A stretch of 49,995 nucleotides of DNA from a bacterium (lineage in GTDB: Bacteria; Bacteroidota; Bacteroidia; Bacteroidales; Muribaculaceae): positions 1-49,995 of the forward strand of contig SFVH01000006.1 of the NCBI GenBank assembly GCA_004561555.1, in the 5' to 3' direction. The translations under genes and the position numbers were made by a program. Below the pieces are notes generated by a model. The model was not told the origin of the DNA. It saw only the letters and a program-made list of their open reading frames with translations, and searched no databases. Below, one piece after another: positions 7,842 through 18,307 of this stretch. The number at the start of each line of letters is the position of its first letter. The first letter of the stretch is position 1.

Positions 7842-10406
7842 GTGGCATTAAAAGTAGACCAATATAACGGACCGGAATATCGGGAAAAGGAAAAAGAAGA
7901 AGATGTGGTGATTGACAATTCTTCAGATAGTGATAAGCCTAAACGTAGCGCCTCCGGAAATACTAACAAAAATGAAGACGGAGAAAATCGGTTGATTTCA
8001 TTTTTTGCAGATAGCCGGTTACGCGTCGTACTATCAACAATAATGATATTGTTTGCCGGATTTCTCCTTATCAGCGGCATATCTTATTTGTCTAATGGAG
8101 CTGCCGACCAAAGTGCCGTGGAGGCAAACGGGGTGCTCGACAATGCCGATTCGGGAGAGATAAAAAATTTCGGCGGTCCGTTAGGAGCTGCCTTGGCAGA
8201 ATTATTTTTTAACAAAGGTTTTGGCATCGGAGCATTTTGCTTGATTTATATGATTGCCGCCCTCGGGTTAAAGCTTATCGGCAAATTCAAATATCGTGTC
8301 ACTTCGACGGTGCTCATCTCCTGTGTAGGTATGATTACCCTCTCCAGTGTAATAGGCTTCATTGGCGAGATGTCTGAGTCTGACTCTTTCTTCTACATTG
8401 GAGGTGCTCACGGACACCACATTAATGCATTTATCAACAGTGTGGCAGGTGTATTTGGTTGTATTGCCTTTAACATCATCCTTATAGTCATGCTTATCGC
8501 ATTAACTATCAATTCATTACGCCGCTGGTATGGGCGATTTAACGAGATGTTGGCAAACTATCGATTGGCACGCCTGGAACGTCGCCATCGCGAAGAAGAA
8601 GAGCGTCGCAACACTTTTGACGAAGCGGAAGCCACAAAAATGAATGACGACAACAACACTCCCAAGAAAAAGTCGGTTACGGAGCCGGATATTCATTTCG
8701 GCGGACATGATGCTTCAAATAGCTCAAGTAGCCAATCGCAAATTGTTGTCGAGCCGGAGACGATAGTTGAGCCCGAAGAGCAATCGCCACTCGAAGATAA
8801 TCTAAACGATGACAATGAGCATGATATAGCTGAAACTCAAACACAAGTGGTGGCTACAATTAACGAAATTGAAAAAGCAGAAGAGGTGGCTGTAAAGCCG
8901 TTTGACCCTACTGCCGAATTGTCAAGATTTAAATTTCCACCGGTGTCGCTACTACAAGAAGTGTCAAACGAAGGAAAGAGTGTGGATGTTGAAGAACAAG
9001 AAGAAAATAAAGAACGCATCACTAAAACTCTCGGCGACTATGGCATCACCATCCGCAGCATTGAAGTGTGTGTGGGTCCGACGGTTACCCTCTACGAGAT
9101 TATTCCTGCTGAAGGGGTGCGCATTTCAAAAATCAAAGGATTGGAAGACGATATAGCTTTGAGCTTGGCAGCTTTAGGCATCCGTATCATAGCGCCTATT
9201 CCGGGAAAAGGTACTATCGGCATTGAGGTGCCTAATAAAGACAAGCGCACGGTGTCGATGAGGTCGGTAATCGAGTCAAAAAAGTTTCAAGACTGTAAAT
9301 ATGAGCTCCCGATAGCATTGGGATGCACCATCAGCAACGATGTTTATGTGGCTGACCTTGCAAAGATGCCCCACATTCTTGTGGCAGGTGCCACCGGACA
9401 AGGCAAGTCGGTGGGATTAAATGCCATTGTCACTTCATTGCTCTACAAGAAGCATCCCTCGCAATTAAAATTTGTAATGGTCGACCCTAAGATGGTGGAA
9501 TTCAGCATCTATGAAGGGCTCGAAAATCACTATCTTGCAAAGATGGAGGGCGAGGAAGATGCTATTATCACAGATATGCACAAAGCTGTGAACACACTCC
9601 GCTCCCTTGTGGCTGAGATGGAAAATCGACTTGTGTTGCTTCGCGATGCCAATGTGAGAAATATCAAAGAATATAACGAGAAATTTATTGCTCGACGTCT
9701 GAATCCGGAAAAGGGGCATCGATTTATGCCCTACATCGTGGTGGTTATCGATGAGCTCGCCGACTTGATTATGAATATCGGGCGTAAAGAAGTGGAGGTA
9801 CCGATAGCGCGTATCACCCAAAAAGCTCGTGCTGTGGGCATCCACATGATTCTCGCCACACAACGCCCTTCAACCGACATCATTACCGGTGTTATTAAAG
9901 CCAACTGCCCGGGGCGTATAGCATTCCGTGTGGCTCAAATGGTCGACTCCCGCACCATCCTCGACCGCTCCGGAGCGCAGCAACTCATTGGACGCGGAGA
10001 TATGCTCATCAGCTACAACAGCGAAATCACTCGCGTGCAATGCGCCTTTGTCGACACCCCCGAAGTGGAAGGCATAGTCAATTATGTGCATAAACAAGTG
10101 GGATATGACGATGCTTACATCCTACCGGAACCGAAGGAAGATATCGACGACAGCTCAACACCCTCAGGCTCATTCAATCCCTCGGATCGCGACTCTATGT
10201 TTGAGGAAGTGGCAATGGCTGTGGTCAACGGCGAGGTCAATCCCTCAACTTCATCTCTTCAACGACGCTACTCTATAGGCTACAATCGTGCCGGAAGGAT
10301 TATGGACCAGCTGGAAGCATCCGGAGTGGTTAGCGCTGCACAAGGCGGAAAGCCGAGATTGGTGCTTATGGACCCGCAGTCGTTGCAATCATTGATTAAC
10401 AGTTAG
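7842..10406 (+). CDS. ftsK: DNA translocase FtsK
   Basis: A septum-located, ATP-driven DNA pump that clears and segregates chromosome termini during division. The N terminus has four hydrophobic helices (within about residues 50-230). A long acidic, low-complexity linker with many Glu, Gln and Asn follows (about 245-370). The motor has an alpha domain and a RecA-like beta domain, with Walker A GATGQGKSV near residue 515 and Walker B VVVIDELADL. The C-terminal gamma winged helix contains LQRRYSIGYNRAGRIMDQLE, the part that reads orienting sequences. I prefer the GTG at 7842 (854 residues) because a -7 promoter element sits between it and an earlier ATG at 7797. A LolA-like gene follows nine bases downstream. 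Confidence 0.93.
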   Translation: MALKVDQYNGPEYREKEKEEDVVIDNSSDSDKPKRSASGNTNKNEDGENRLISFFADSRLRVVLSTIMILFAGFLLISGISYLSNGAADQSAVEANGVLDNADSGEIKNFGGPLGAALAELFFNKGFGIGAFCLIYMIAALGLKLIGKFKYRVTSTVLISCVGMITLSSVIGFIGEMSESDSFFYIGGAHGHHINAFINSVAGVFGCIAFNIILIVMLIALTINSLRRWYGRFNEMLANYRLARLERRHREEEERRNTFDEAEATKMNDDNNTPKKKSVTEPDIHFGGHDASNSSSSQSQIVVEPETIVEPEEQSPLEDNLNDDNEHDIAETQTQVVATINEIEKAEEVAVKPFDPTAELSRFKFPPVSLLQEVSNEGKSVDVEEQEENKERITKTLGDYGITIRSIEVCVGPTVTLYEIIPAEGVRISKIKGLEDDIALSLAALGIRIIAPIPGKGTIGIEVPNKDKRTVSMRSVIESKKFQDCKYELPIALGCTISNDVYVADLAKMPHILVAGATGQGKSVGLNAIVTSLLYKKHPSQLKFVMVDPKMVEFSIYEGLENHYLAKMEGEEDAIITDMHKAVNTLRSLVAEMENRLVLLRDANVRNIKEYNEKFIARRLNPEKGHRFMPYIVVVIDELADLIMNIGRKEVEVPIARITQKARAVGIHMILATQRPSTDIITGVIKANCPGRIAFRVAQMVDSRTILDRSGAQQLIGRGDMLISYNSEITRVQCAFVDTPEVEGIVNYVHKQVGYDDAYILPEPKEDIDDSSTPSGSFNPSDRDSMFEEVAMAVVNGEVNPSTSSLQRRYSIGYNRAGRIMDQLEASGVVSAAQGGKPRLVLMDPQSLQSLINS

Positions 10407-10415
10407 TTATTCGTC

Positions 10416-11015
10416 ATGAAAAGATTTTTATTGAGTGTCATTGCCATTGTGGGCGTAATGTTGTCGGCTTTTGCTAATGCCGGAGGAGACGCTCTCAACA
10501 AGGTGATAAACACCTACAAAGCTTCAAAAGGCATCTCTGTGGATTATGTGATTTCATCAACCGACGGAAAATACAAAGGCAAAATTGCTATGCAAGGCAA
10601 CAAATTTTGTATGACTGCCGACAATATGGTGTGTTGGTATGACGGCAAAACTCAGTGGAGCTACTCAACTATCAGCGCCGAAGTTGCAATTATGGAGCCT
10701 ACAAAAGAAGAGCTGCAAGTGGTTAATCCGATGGCAATCATCAGCAGTTTTCAGTCGGGGTTTACAGCCTCAGTGCCAAAAGCATCACAAATAAAATTGG
10801 TGCCCAAAAAAGGCAAATCAAGCGACTATTCAAGCATCTTGATTACTACCGGGAAAAACAATCTTCCCACATCGATAGTGTTTGTGATGAAAGACCGCAC
10901 TCGTCTCACAATCACCCTTTCCAACTATCTCACAAACCGCAACTTTCCTGCCTCTACGTTTGTTTTTAATAAAGCACATGTGCCGGCAGGCACTCCTATC
11001 GTCGACTTAAGATAA
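10416..11015 (+). CDS. LolA-like outer-membrane lipoprotein carrier protein
   Basis: A 199-residue periplasmic protein with a signal peptide (about residues 1-22, ending AFANA). The remainder fits the LolA fold, in which an open beta-barrel carries lipoproteins from the inner to the outer membrane. Visible pointers are the early helix (ALNKVINTYKASKG), the strand rhythm GKYKGKIAMQGNKF and the DNMVCWYDGKTQWSY segment typical of LolA-type carriers. It directly follows ftsK with nine bases between, an arrangement also seen with lolA in other bacteria. Sequence identity with proteobacterial LolA would be low, so the call rests on pattern and context. Confidence 0.75.
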   Translation: MKRFLLSVIAIVGVMLSAFANAGGDALNKVINTYKASKGISVDYVISSTDGKYKGKIAMQGNKFCMTADNMVCWYDGKTQWSYSTISAEVAIMEPTKEELQVVNPMAIISSFQSGFTASVPKASQIKLVPKKGKSSDYSSILITTGKNNLPTSIVFVMKDRTRLTITLSNYLTNRNFPASTFVFNKAHVPAGTPIVDLR

Positions 11016-11037
11016 AAACTTCAAATACTATAAAAAT

Positions 11038-11979
11038 ATGGCTACTATCCACACCAACTGCTTGATTATCGGCTCCGGTCCCGCAGGCTATACCGCTGCA
11101 ATATATGCTTCGCGCGCTAATCTCAACCCTATCGTTATTGAGGGAGTGCTTCCCGGAGGACAGCTCACTACTACAACTGAGATAGAAAACTTTCCCGGCT
11201 ACCCGGAAGGCATCACCGGCTCGGAAATGATGGACGAATTGCGCCAACAAGCGGAGCGTTTCGGAGCGGTGGTAAACGAGGGTATTATTGAGAAAATCGA
11301 CTTCTCCGCTCGCCCCTTCATTGCTGTAGATGATAGTGGCAATGAATATGAGGCAAAGACTGTGATTATTGCCACCGGAGCCTCAGCAAAATATTTAGGT
11401 ATTAATGACGAAAAGACATACGCCGGACGAGGAGTGTCGGCATGCGCCACTTGCGATGGTTTTTTCTATCGCAAAAAGGTGGTAGCCGTGGTGGGTGGTG
11501 GCGACACCGCTTGCGAAGAAGCAACCTATCTGAGCAATCTTGCCGCTAAGGTGTATATGATAGTAAGAAAAGACTATCTTCGCGCCTCTAAAGTGATGCA
11601 ACAAAGAGTGATGGATAATCCCAAGATTGAGGTGCTCTTTAACACCAACACCGTTTCGCTTTTCGGCGACGGCAAAGTGCAAGGTGCCAATCTCGTAAGG
11701 TTTAAAGGCACAGACAAAGAAGAACTGTTCAGCATAGATATCGACGGCTTCTTCTTGGGCATCGGACATAAGCCCAACACCGAGTTTCTCAATAATCAAA
11801 TCACCCTTGATGAGGGAGGGTATATAGTCACTCAAGGTCACTCTACCGCCACTAACATCCCGGGGGTATTTGCTGCCGGAGATGTAGCCGACCCGCATTA
11901 TCGTCAAGCAGTGACATCTGCCGGTCAAGGCTGCAAGGCTGCCCTCGATGCAGAGCGGTTTCTTCTCGAAAATCAATAG
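11038..11979 (+). CDS. trxB: Thioredoxin-disulfide reductase
   Basis: A 313-residue cytoplasmic flavoenzyme that passes electrons from NADPH through FAD to thioredoxin. It shows the N-terminal FAD loop IIGSGPAGYTAAIYA and the redox-active CATC motif at residues 136-139. The NADPH-binding loop VVGGGDTACEEATYL and the C-terminal FAD segment FAAGDVADPHYRQA are also present. The length matches the low-molecular-weight TrxB class. It starts 22 bases after the LolA-like gene and is probably cotranscribed with it. A separate lipid- or ferredoxin-linked reductase is less likely because CATC sits in the NADPH domain as in classical TrxB. Confidence 0.95.
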   Translation: MATIHTNCLIIGSGPAGYTAAIYASRANLNPIVIEGVLPGGQLTTTTEIENFPGYPEGITGSEMMDELRQQAERFGAVVNEGIIEKIDFSARPFIAVDDSGNEYEAKTVIIATGASAKYLGINDEKTYAGRGVSACATCDGFFYRKKVVAVVGGGDTACEEATYLSNLAAKVYMIVRKDYLRASKVMQQRVMDNPKIEVLFNTNTVSLFGDGKVQGANLVRFKGTDKEELFSIDIDGFFLGIGHKPNTEFLNNQITLDEGGYIVTQGHSTATNIPGVFAAGDVADPHYRQAVTSAGQGCKAALDAERFLLENQ

Positions 11980-12069
11980 TATAGACACAAGGTGAGCTAA
12001 TAAAGATAGTCGGGACTTTATTATGGTGTAGCACGAATAATCTAAAAAAAGAAATAAAATAGCACAAGT

Positions 12070-13443
12070 ATGTCGATAAAATCTTTTTCTGAAAAAATTA
12101 AGGCTTACTTTCGCAACTATTTCGATATGTCGACCGAATTGGAGGATAAGCAAACCGTAATGGAGGACATCCGAAACGGAGTGTCGTTTAAGGGAACAAA
12201 CATTATCATCCTTATCATTGCAATGTTTATTGCATCATTAGGATTAAATGTCAATTCGGCGGCAGTGATTATCGGAGCTATGCTCATCTCCCCATTAATG
12301 GGACCGATTATGGGTATGGGGTTGGGAGTAGGCATCCACGACTACTCATTGATAAAGCGGTCGTTTCGCAACCTCGCAATGGCGGCATTGTTCAGCATCC
12401 TTGCTTCAACGCTGTATTTTGTGCTCTCTCCGCTCAACGACGAGCGTTCGGAACTGTTGGCACGCACCTCCCCTACCATCTATGATGTGCTGATAGCCTT
12501 TTTTGGTGGTTGTGCCGGCATCTTGGGAGTGTCGTCGCGCCACAAGGGTAATGTTATACCGGGAGTGGCTATAGCTACTGCCTTGATGCCACCATTATGT
12601 ACAGCCGGATATGGACTTGCAACACTACAATTTTCATTTTTTCTCGGAGCATTCTATCTGTTTCTTATCAACTCCATATTTATCGGAATAGCAACGGCAA
12701 TAGGTGTAAGAGTATTTAAATTCCCCAAAATACAGATTGACGACCTTCGCACATATAAGAGGGTATCTCGCACAGTATATGCTATCTCGATATTGACAAT
12801 CATACCAAGCATTTTTCTCACTATCTCAATGATTAGAGAGCAACGGTTTATCACTGAAGCTAATGCCTTTGTTGATAGAGAGTTCTCGTTTCCCAATACT
12901 CAAGTGTTGCGCCGCTCGGCAGAAATTATCGACGGCGAAAGAGTAATCACCGTGTCGCTCATAGGCGATAACCTCCCTCTCGACTCTTTGAAATCGGCAA
13001 TGTATGCCAAGCTCCACGATGCCAATCTCGGAGGAGCAAAATTGGTTATTAATCAAGGGTATAAGCAAGGGGAAGTGGACATCAACAAACTATCCTCTCA
13101 AATGTTTCGCGACATTTATACAAGCAATCAGCATAAGATTGAAAACCAGGCGGCAACAATCGACTCTCTACAGCGGCTTTTGCAACACAACGACGACGCC
13201 AAAGCGCTATCGACAAAGCTAATCCACGAGTTGCAAGTGATATTTCCACAAGTAGAAGCTATATCTTTAAACGACGAGGTGTTTGCCCTCAGTGGCGACT
13301 CTATTTCTTACGACACTATCAACGTGGCAATCATAACGCTTCGCAACAACCTCTCATCCGAACAAGAGAAGAAGCTCACCGACTACTTATCGGCACGCAC
13401 GGGCATTAGCGATATTCACCTCATAAAAACTAATCGTTTCTGA
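12070..13443 (+). CDS. DUF389 family membrane protein
   Basis: A 457-residue protein of the TIGR00341/DUF389 'uncharacterised hydrophobic domain' family. After a short cytoplasmic N terminus come about six membrane helices (residues 50-260). These include the family-typical NSAAVIIGAMLISPLMGPI and GVAIATALMPPLCTAGYGLA segments. The last 190 residues are soluble, with a coiled-coil-like stretch (about 345-375). The family's function is not established, so I assign none. The gene is convergent with uvrA, and the two coding ends overlap by 14 bases, leaving no room for a separate terminator. A short inverted repeat between trxB and this gene lacks a T run. Confidence 0.88.
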   Translation: MSIKSFSEKIKAYFRNYFDMSTELEDKQTVMEDIRNGVSFKGTNIIILIIAMFIASLGLNVNSAAVIIGAMLISPLMGPIMGMGLGVGIHDYSLIKRSFRNLAMAALFSILASTLYFVLSPLNDERSELLARTSPTIYDVLIAFFGGCAGILGVSSRHKGNVIPGVAIATALMPPLCTAGYGLATLQFSFFLGAFYLFLINSIFIGIATAIGVRVFKFPKIQIDDLRTYKRVSRTVYAISILTIIPSIFLTISMIREQRFITEANAFVDREFSFPNTQVLRRSAEIIDGERVITVSLIGDNLPLDSLKSAMYAKLHDANLGGAKLVINQGYKQGEVDINKLSSQMFRDIYTSNQHKIENQAATIDSLQRLLQHNDDAKALSTKLIHELQVIFPQVEAISLNDEVFALSGDSISYDTINVAIITLRNNLSSEQEKKLTDYLSARTGISDIHLIKTNRF

Positions 13444-16225
13444 GGCTTTTTTTCAGAGCGATACCCGTAAGGCTTTGCGGGCAAGCCATAATGTCTTCGG
13501 GAGTACCTGCACAAACCACCTTGCCGCCGGCATCACCACCTTCGGGGCCCATATCTATCACATAGTCGGCACACTTGATGACATCGAGGTTATGCTCAAT
13601 GACCACTACGGTGTGACCGCTTTCGATGAGTCTGTTGAATGATTTCAAGAGAGTACGAATGTCGTGGAAATGCAAGCCGGTGGTGGGTTCATCAAAAATA
13701 AACAACGTGGGGCGTTGCTTCTCTTGACTAAGATAGTAAGCAAGCTTTATGCGCTGATTTTCACCTCCGGAAAGGGTCGACGACGACTGCCCGAGCTTGA
13801 TATATCCCAGCCCCACTTCTTGCAGCGGCAGCAGTCGCTTGACAATGCGTTGCTCAGTGGCACCTTTCACTTCCGAGAAAAATTCTACCGCTTGATTGAT
13901 TGTCATATCAAGCACATCGAAGATATTTTTCCCTCGATATTCAATGTCGAGCACTTCCTGCTTATACCTCTTCCCGTGACAGCTCTCACAAGTCAGAGTG
14001 ATATCTGCCATAAATTGCATCTCAATCGTTATCGTACCATCGCCCTTACATTCCTCACATCTACCGCCATCAGTGTTGTAAGAGAAATATCCGGCATCAA
14101 AGCCCATCTGTTTAGCCGCTTGTTGCTCGGCAAAGAGACGACGTATTTCATCAAAAGCCTTAAGATAGGTTGCAGCATTGCTCCGCGACGACTTTCCGAT
14201 AGGATTCTGGTCGACAAAATCCACTCCTTCAATAAGTTGTAAATCGCCTTGAAAAGCATTATAAGCACCTACATTGTCGCAAGGCTCACAAAGATGACGC
14301 AACATAGCATTATAGAGAATGTCGCGCACAAGAGTAGACTTTCCGGAGCCACTCACCCCGGTGACGGCAGTCATTACCCCCAAAGGGAAACGCACATCCA
14401 CACCGCGCAGATTGTTTTGTGCCGCACCAAGAATTTCTATATAGTTGTTTGATTTACGCCTCAGTTTGGGCACGGGGATGGTTAGCTTGCCGGTGAGATA
14501 TTTGGCAGTGTAGCTATTCTCAGCTTCATCCAAACCTTCGGGAGGTCCTTGATACACTACTTCACCACCGAGTCTGCCTGCTTGCGGGCCGATGTCAATT
14601 ATATAGTCGGCAGCGCGCATTATCTCCTCATCATGCTCCACCACAATCACGGTATTGCCAAGGCGTTGAAGATTGCGAAGCACCGAAATCAAGCGTTCGG
14701 TGTCGCGAGGATGCAAGCCGATGCTTGGCTCATCGAGGATATATAGCGACCCTACAAGGTTACTACCGAGCGATGTGGCAAGATTAATGCGCTGACTTTC
14801 GCCACCGGAGAGCGTCGACGATAATCGGTCAAGGGTGAGATAGTCTAAACCCACATCCGACAGATACTTGATGCGGGTGCGTATTTCGGTGAGCAAGCGA
14901 CGTGCAAGTGCTTGCTCAGCTTCAGTAAAAACCAGCGAGGCAAACCATTGCTTGAGGTCGGCTATCGACATTTGCACCACATCGGTAATGGTCTTATCAG
15001 CAATTTTCACATATAAAGCGTCTTTTCGCAATCTACTGCCCCCACATTCCGGACACACCGTCTTGCCACGGTAGCGAGCCATCATCACCCGATATTGTAT
15101 CTTGTATTGGTTTTCGCTCACCATTTTGAAGAAATCATCAATACCGGCAATCTCGCCTTCCTTACCTCGCCACAACAATGCTCTCTGCTCATCGGTGAGC
15201 ATATAATAGGGGCGATGTATGGGGAAATTGTAGCGTGACGCACGATATATAAATTCTCTCTTCCACTCGCTCATCTTGTCGCCTCGCCAACACACCACGG
15301 CATCGTCATAGATTGACAATGCTTTGTTGGGGATAACAAGATTTTCATCAATACCCATCACCTTGCCAAATCCCTCACACATAGGACAAGCACCATAGGG
15401 ATTATTGAAATTAAAAAGGTGTTCGGAGGGTTCGACAAAGGTCATACCGTCTTCCTCAAAACGCTTTGAAAACTCGCGACTCACAATGCCACTGTCGGTC
15501 CATGCCAAGAGCATACACTGATTGTTGCCCTCATTGAAAGCGGTTTCTACAGAGTCAGTGAGGCGACTGATAGTGTCGGTGTCGTTGGCGGCGGAAAGTC
15601 GGTCAATCAAGAGGTTACTATTATCGGCATTATACTTGTCAAGCATCTTCAATGCCTCGTCGATTTGCACGAAAGCGCCACCACACTCAAGGCGCGAAAA
15701 GCCCTCATGCTTATATATATCCAACTGAGTGGCAAACGAGCGTCCCTCAGGCAGAGAAATCTTAATCACCAATGCGAGTCGAGTGCCTTCAGCATAAGAG
15801 GTGGCACACTCCACCACGTCGGCTACCGTGTTTTTCTTCACCTGCCGATTAGAAACCGGCGAGAAAGTTCTGCCTACCCTTGCAAAAAGGAGCCGCAGAT
15901 AATCATAGATTTCAGAAACTGTGCCCACAGTGCTTCGAGGATTGCGAGTGCTCACCTTCTGCTCAATAGCAATTGCCGGAGGAAGTCCCTTAATATAATC
16001 ACATTCCGGCTTCTGCATACGCCCCAAAAACTGACGAGCATATGACGAAAGGCTCTCCACATATCGACGTTGACCCTCTGCATAGAGCGTATCAAATGCC
16101 AATGATGTCTTCCCGGAGCCGGAAAGACCGGTGATTACCACAAACTTTCCTCTCGGGATTTGAATATCTATGTTTTTGAGATTGTTTACTCTTGCTCCTT
16201 TTACAATAATCTTGTCGTTAGCCAT
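13430..16225 (-). CDS. uvrA: Excinuclease ABC subunit A
   Basis: A 931-residue DNA-damage sensor of nucleotide excision repair that loads UvrB on lesions. It has two ABC ATPase halves: Walker A GLSGSGKT at residues 33-40 and GVSGSGKST near 624-632. The ABC signatures are LSGGESQRINLA and LSGGENQRIKLA. Zinc-binding CxxC pairs are CPMCEGFG, CPECGGSRL, and the CEECKGDG/CESCHGKRY pair around 724-750. The length fits the repair-type UvrA rather than the truncated transport or resistance paralogues. It is the last gene of a minus-strand operon after lgt and the mscS-like gene, with a six-base gap. Confidence 0.96.
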   Translation of the reverse strand: MANDKIIVKGARVNNLKNIDIQIPRGKFVVITGLSGSGKTSLAFDTLYAEGQRRYVESLSSYARQFLGRMQKPECDYIKGLPPAIAIEQKVSTRNPRSTVGTVSEIYDYLRLLFARVGRTFSPVSNRQVKKNTVADVVECATSYAEGTRLALVIKISLPEGRSFATQLDIYKHEGFSRLECGGAFVQIDEALKMLDKYNADNSNLLIDRLSAANDTDTISRLTDSVETAFNEGNNQCMLLAWTDSGIVSREFSKRFEEDGMTFVEPSEHLFNFNNPYGACPMCEGFGKVMGIDENLVIPNKALSIYDDAVVCWRGDKMSEWKREFIYRASRYNFPIHRPYYMLTDEQRALLWRGKEGEIAGIDDFFKMVSENQYKIQYRVMMARYRGKTVCPECGGSRLRKDALYVKIADKTITDVVQMSIADLKQWFASLVFTEAEQALARRLLTEIRTRIKYLSDVGLDYLTLDRLSSTLSGGESQRINLATSLGSNLVGSLYILDEPSIGLHPRDTERLISVLRNLQRLGNTVIVVEHDEEIMRAADYIIDIGPQAGRLGGEVVYQGPPEGLDEAENSYTAKYLTGKLTIPVPKLRRKSNNYIEILGAAQNNLRGVDVRFPLGVMTAVTGVSGSGKSTLVRDILYNAMLRHLCEPCDNVGAYNAFQGDLQLIEGVDFVDQNPIGKSSRSNAATYLKAFDEIRRLFAEQQAAKQMGFDAGYFSYNTDGGRCEECKGDGTITIEMQFMADITLTCESCHGKRYKQEVLDIEYRGKNIFDVLDMTINQAVEFFSEVKGATEQRIVKRLLPLQEVGLGYIKLGQSSSTLSGGENQRIKLAYYLSQEKQRPTLFIFDEPTTGLHFHDIRTLLKSFNRLIESGHTVVVIEHNLDVIKCADYVIDMGPEGGDAGGKVVCAGTPEDIMACPQSLTGIALKKSLRND

Positions 16226-16231
16226 TACCGA

Positions 16232-17401
16232 TTAATGCTTTAGATTGTTGATGTCAGCTCCCGAAGGTGCTTGATAGGCTTTCAACCCAAATTGTTGGAG
16301 TGATGCATATGCCGTTTCCACAATTTCCGCTTTATAATGCTCAAAAGACATCCATGCCGTGCAAGTGGTGAAACAATAAATCTCCACAGGCAAGCCGTAG
16401 GCTCCCACAGGCTGTTGGCGCACCATCAAATGTGGATTGGGATTAGTGAGAGGATGGCGGCGTATCAATTCCTCCATATAGTAGCGATAAAACCACAGAT
16501 TGGTCACCTCTTGTGGCTGAGGCGGACAGTTATCACCCACCATTGCTGCGTATTGCGATGCCATCTCGGGCGTGCAAGTGCGTATGGTGGAGATGTCTAC
16601 AAACACCTTTTCATTCATGCGACGTCCATTTTCATCCCACATTCCACGCCAATTCTGAAACGAGTCGCGCACGAGCGAATAAGTGGGAATGGTGATTGTG
16701 GTGTTGTCCCAATTGCGCACTTTTACAAAATTTAGTGTCACCTCGGTGACAATGCCATTAGCACCGTTTTTCTCCATCACAATCCAATCGCCGGGACGCA
16801 GTATGTCGTAGGCATTAATCTGCACCCCCGCCACCAAACTCATAATAGTGTCTTGAAACACCAACATCAGCACAGCTGCCGAAGCACCGATGCCGGTGAG
16901 TATCACTCCCGGCTCTTTATTAAAAAGGATGCTGACGCCGAGTATCACACCGATACACACCACCACTATCTTTATCATCTGATAGATGCCTTTCAAGGGG
17001 CGGTTGCGTAGCGACTCCGACTCCGAAGAAATGACATGAAAAGTGGAAATAAAAGCACAAATGAGATTAATGGTAATTACCAATATCAGAAGCATAAATG
17101 CCTTATCGACTATGCTCAGTGTGAAAGGGTTGTCGCTAAACAACATCGGCACATAAACATATGCCAACAACACCGGCAACAGATAGGATGCATGCTTGAT
17201 TACTCGTGCGGAAAGAAGATGGTCATCCCAAGTCACTGCCGTGCGCTGAGTGAATCGCTTGAGTATCGGAAAAACTACCTTATTAAGCAAGAAAAAAACA
17301 GCTACACATACGGCAACGACAACCATAGCAACAATCCATTTGTCGGTTGTCGAGAGCTGACTCAAACCATTACCGGAGAGATATTGTTGCAAAAAGTCCA
17401 T
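16232..17401 (-). CDS. Mechanosensitive ion channel family protein (YbdG-like)
   Basis: A 389-residue membrane protein of the MscS superfamily that should open under membrane tension to release solutes during hypo-osmotic shock. Five hydrophobic helices occupy about residues 20-185. The last is glycine- and alanine-rich (TGIGASAAVLMLVFQD) and resembles the pore-lining TM3. The beta-domain segment ILRPGDWIVMEKNGANGIVTE follows. An inserted soluble C-terminal region resembles the longer E. coli YbdG type rather than the short MscS. It sits between lgt and uvrA with six-base gaps on both sides, so all three are likely one transcript. Confidence 0.88.
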   Translation of the reverse strand: MDFLQQYLSGNGLSQLSTTDKWIVAMVVVAVCVAVFFLLNKVVFPILKRFTQRTAVTWDDHLLSARVIKHASYLLPVLLAYVYVPMLFSDNPFTLSIVDKAFMLLILVITINLICAFISTFHVISSESESLRNRPLKGIYQMIKIVVVCIGVILGVSILFNKEPGVILTGIGASAAVLMLVFQDTIMSLVAGVQINAYDILRPGDWIVMEKNGANGIVTEVTLNFVKVRNWDNTTITIPTYSLVRDSFQNWRGMWDENGRRMNEKVFVDISTIRTCTPEMASQYAAMVGDNCPPQPQEVTNLWFYRYYMEELIRRHPLTNPNPHLMVRQQPVGAYGLPVEIYCFTTCTAWMSFEHYKAEIVETAYASLQQFGLKAYQAPSGADINNLKH

Positions 17402-17407
17402 AATCGC

Positions 17408-18286
17408 CTATTTTTTCTTTTCTTCAACGGCAAACTTATCGGGATAGTCGAGATGTAATCGCTCTCGCTTCATTGCCACAACAATCAAAACCACACCGAC
17501 TATAACAAACGGGATGCTCAACAGTTGCCCCATATTTAGCAACATATCTTGCTCAAATGCCTCTTGCACATTTTTGACAAATTCAATGCAGAAGCGGGAA
17601 GCAAACACTACGGTGAGAAAAACGCCGAGCAATAATCCCGGACGCTCCTCGGCATTTCGCTTCCAATACATCCACATAAGCACCCCAAACAAGATGAAAT
17701 AGCACAAGGCTTCGTAAAGCTGTGTGGGATGGCATGCCACCAAATCGCCTCCATTAGCGAGACACATACTTTGCCATTCGCGAGAATTCACAAAATAGAA
17801 ACCCCACGGTAAGGTCGTGGCATGTCCGAAAATCTCAGAGTTAAATAGGTTGCCCATACGAATAAGTCCGGCAACAAGCGCTGTAGGCACTGCCAACCGG
17901 TCGAGCACCCACAATGGCGACCGCTTAGTCACAAAATATGAAAAGATGCAAACACCTATGATGATGCCGATAGCTCCGCCATGACTTGCCAAGCCTCCTT
18001 CCCACACTTTTATGATATCTTCCGGATGTGCCGAATAATAGTCCCACGCATAAAAGAACACATGCCCTAATCGCGCACCGATGATAGTGCACACCACAAC
18101 GAGGATAAATACGGAGTCTGCCCAACTGCTACGTGCTCCTTCGTGACGAAACATCTTCGACAATATCCAGGCGCCAAGCAAAAAGCCGATGGCAAACATC
18201 AAGCCGTACCAACGTATCGTTATGGGGGTTGAAATCAAATCGGGATTAAAGTCCCAAGTTATAAAATTTGTAATTTGTGATATCAT
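17408..18286 (-). CDS. lgt: Prolipoprotein diacylglyceryl transferase
   Basis: A 292-residue inner-membrane enzyme that attaches diacylglycerol from phosphatidylglycerol to the lipobox cysteine of prolipoproteins. Seven hydrophobic helices are visible. Family signatures are GGLASHGGAIG with the essential His-Gly region, the Lgt motif around RMGNLFNSEIFG, and HPTQLYEALCYF. Overall length and motif order match bacterial Lgt. A promoter related to that of the dipeptidyl peptidase gene lies just upstream. Downstream mscS-like and uvrA genes follow with gaps of about six bases. Confidence 0.95.
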   Translation of the reverse strand: MISQITNFITWDFNPDLISTPITIRWYGLMFAIGFLLGAWILSKMFRHEGARSSWADSVFILVVVCTIIGARLGHVFFYAWDYYSAHPEDIIKVWEGGLASHGGAIGIIIGVCIFSYFVTKRSPLWVLDRLAVPTALVAGLIRMGNLFNSEIFGHATTLPWGFYFVNSREWQSMCLANGGDLVACHPTQLYEALCYFILFGVLMWMYWKRNAEERPGLLLGVFLTVVFASRFCIEFVKNVQEAFEQDMLLNMGQLLSIPFVIVGVVLIVVAMKRERLHLDYPDKFAVEEKKK

Positions 18287-18307
18287 TTCTTTTTCCGTTT
18301 AGGCTTA

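Noticed and set aside
11998..12023. Inverted repeat TAATAAAG/CTTTATTA between trxB and the DUF389 gene as a terminator
   Set aside because: The stem is AT-rich and short and no T run follows on either side.
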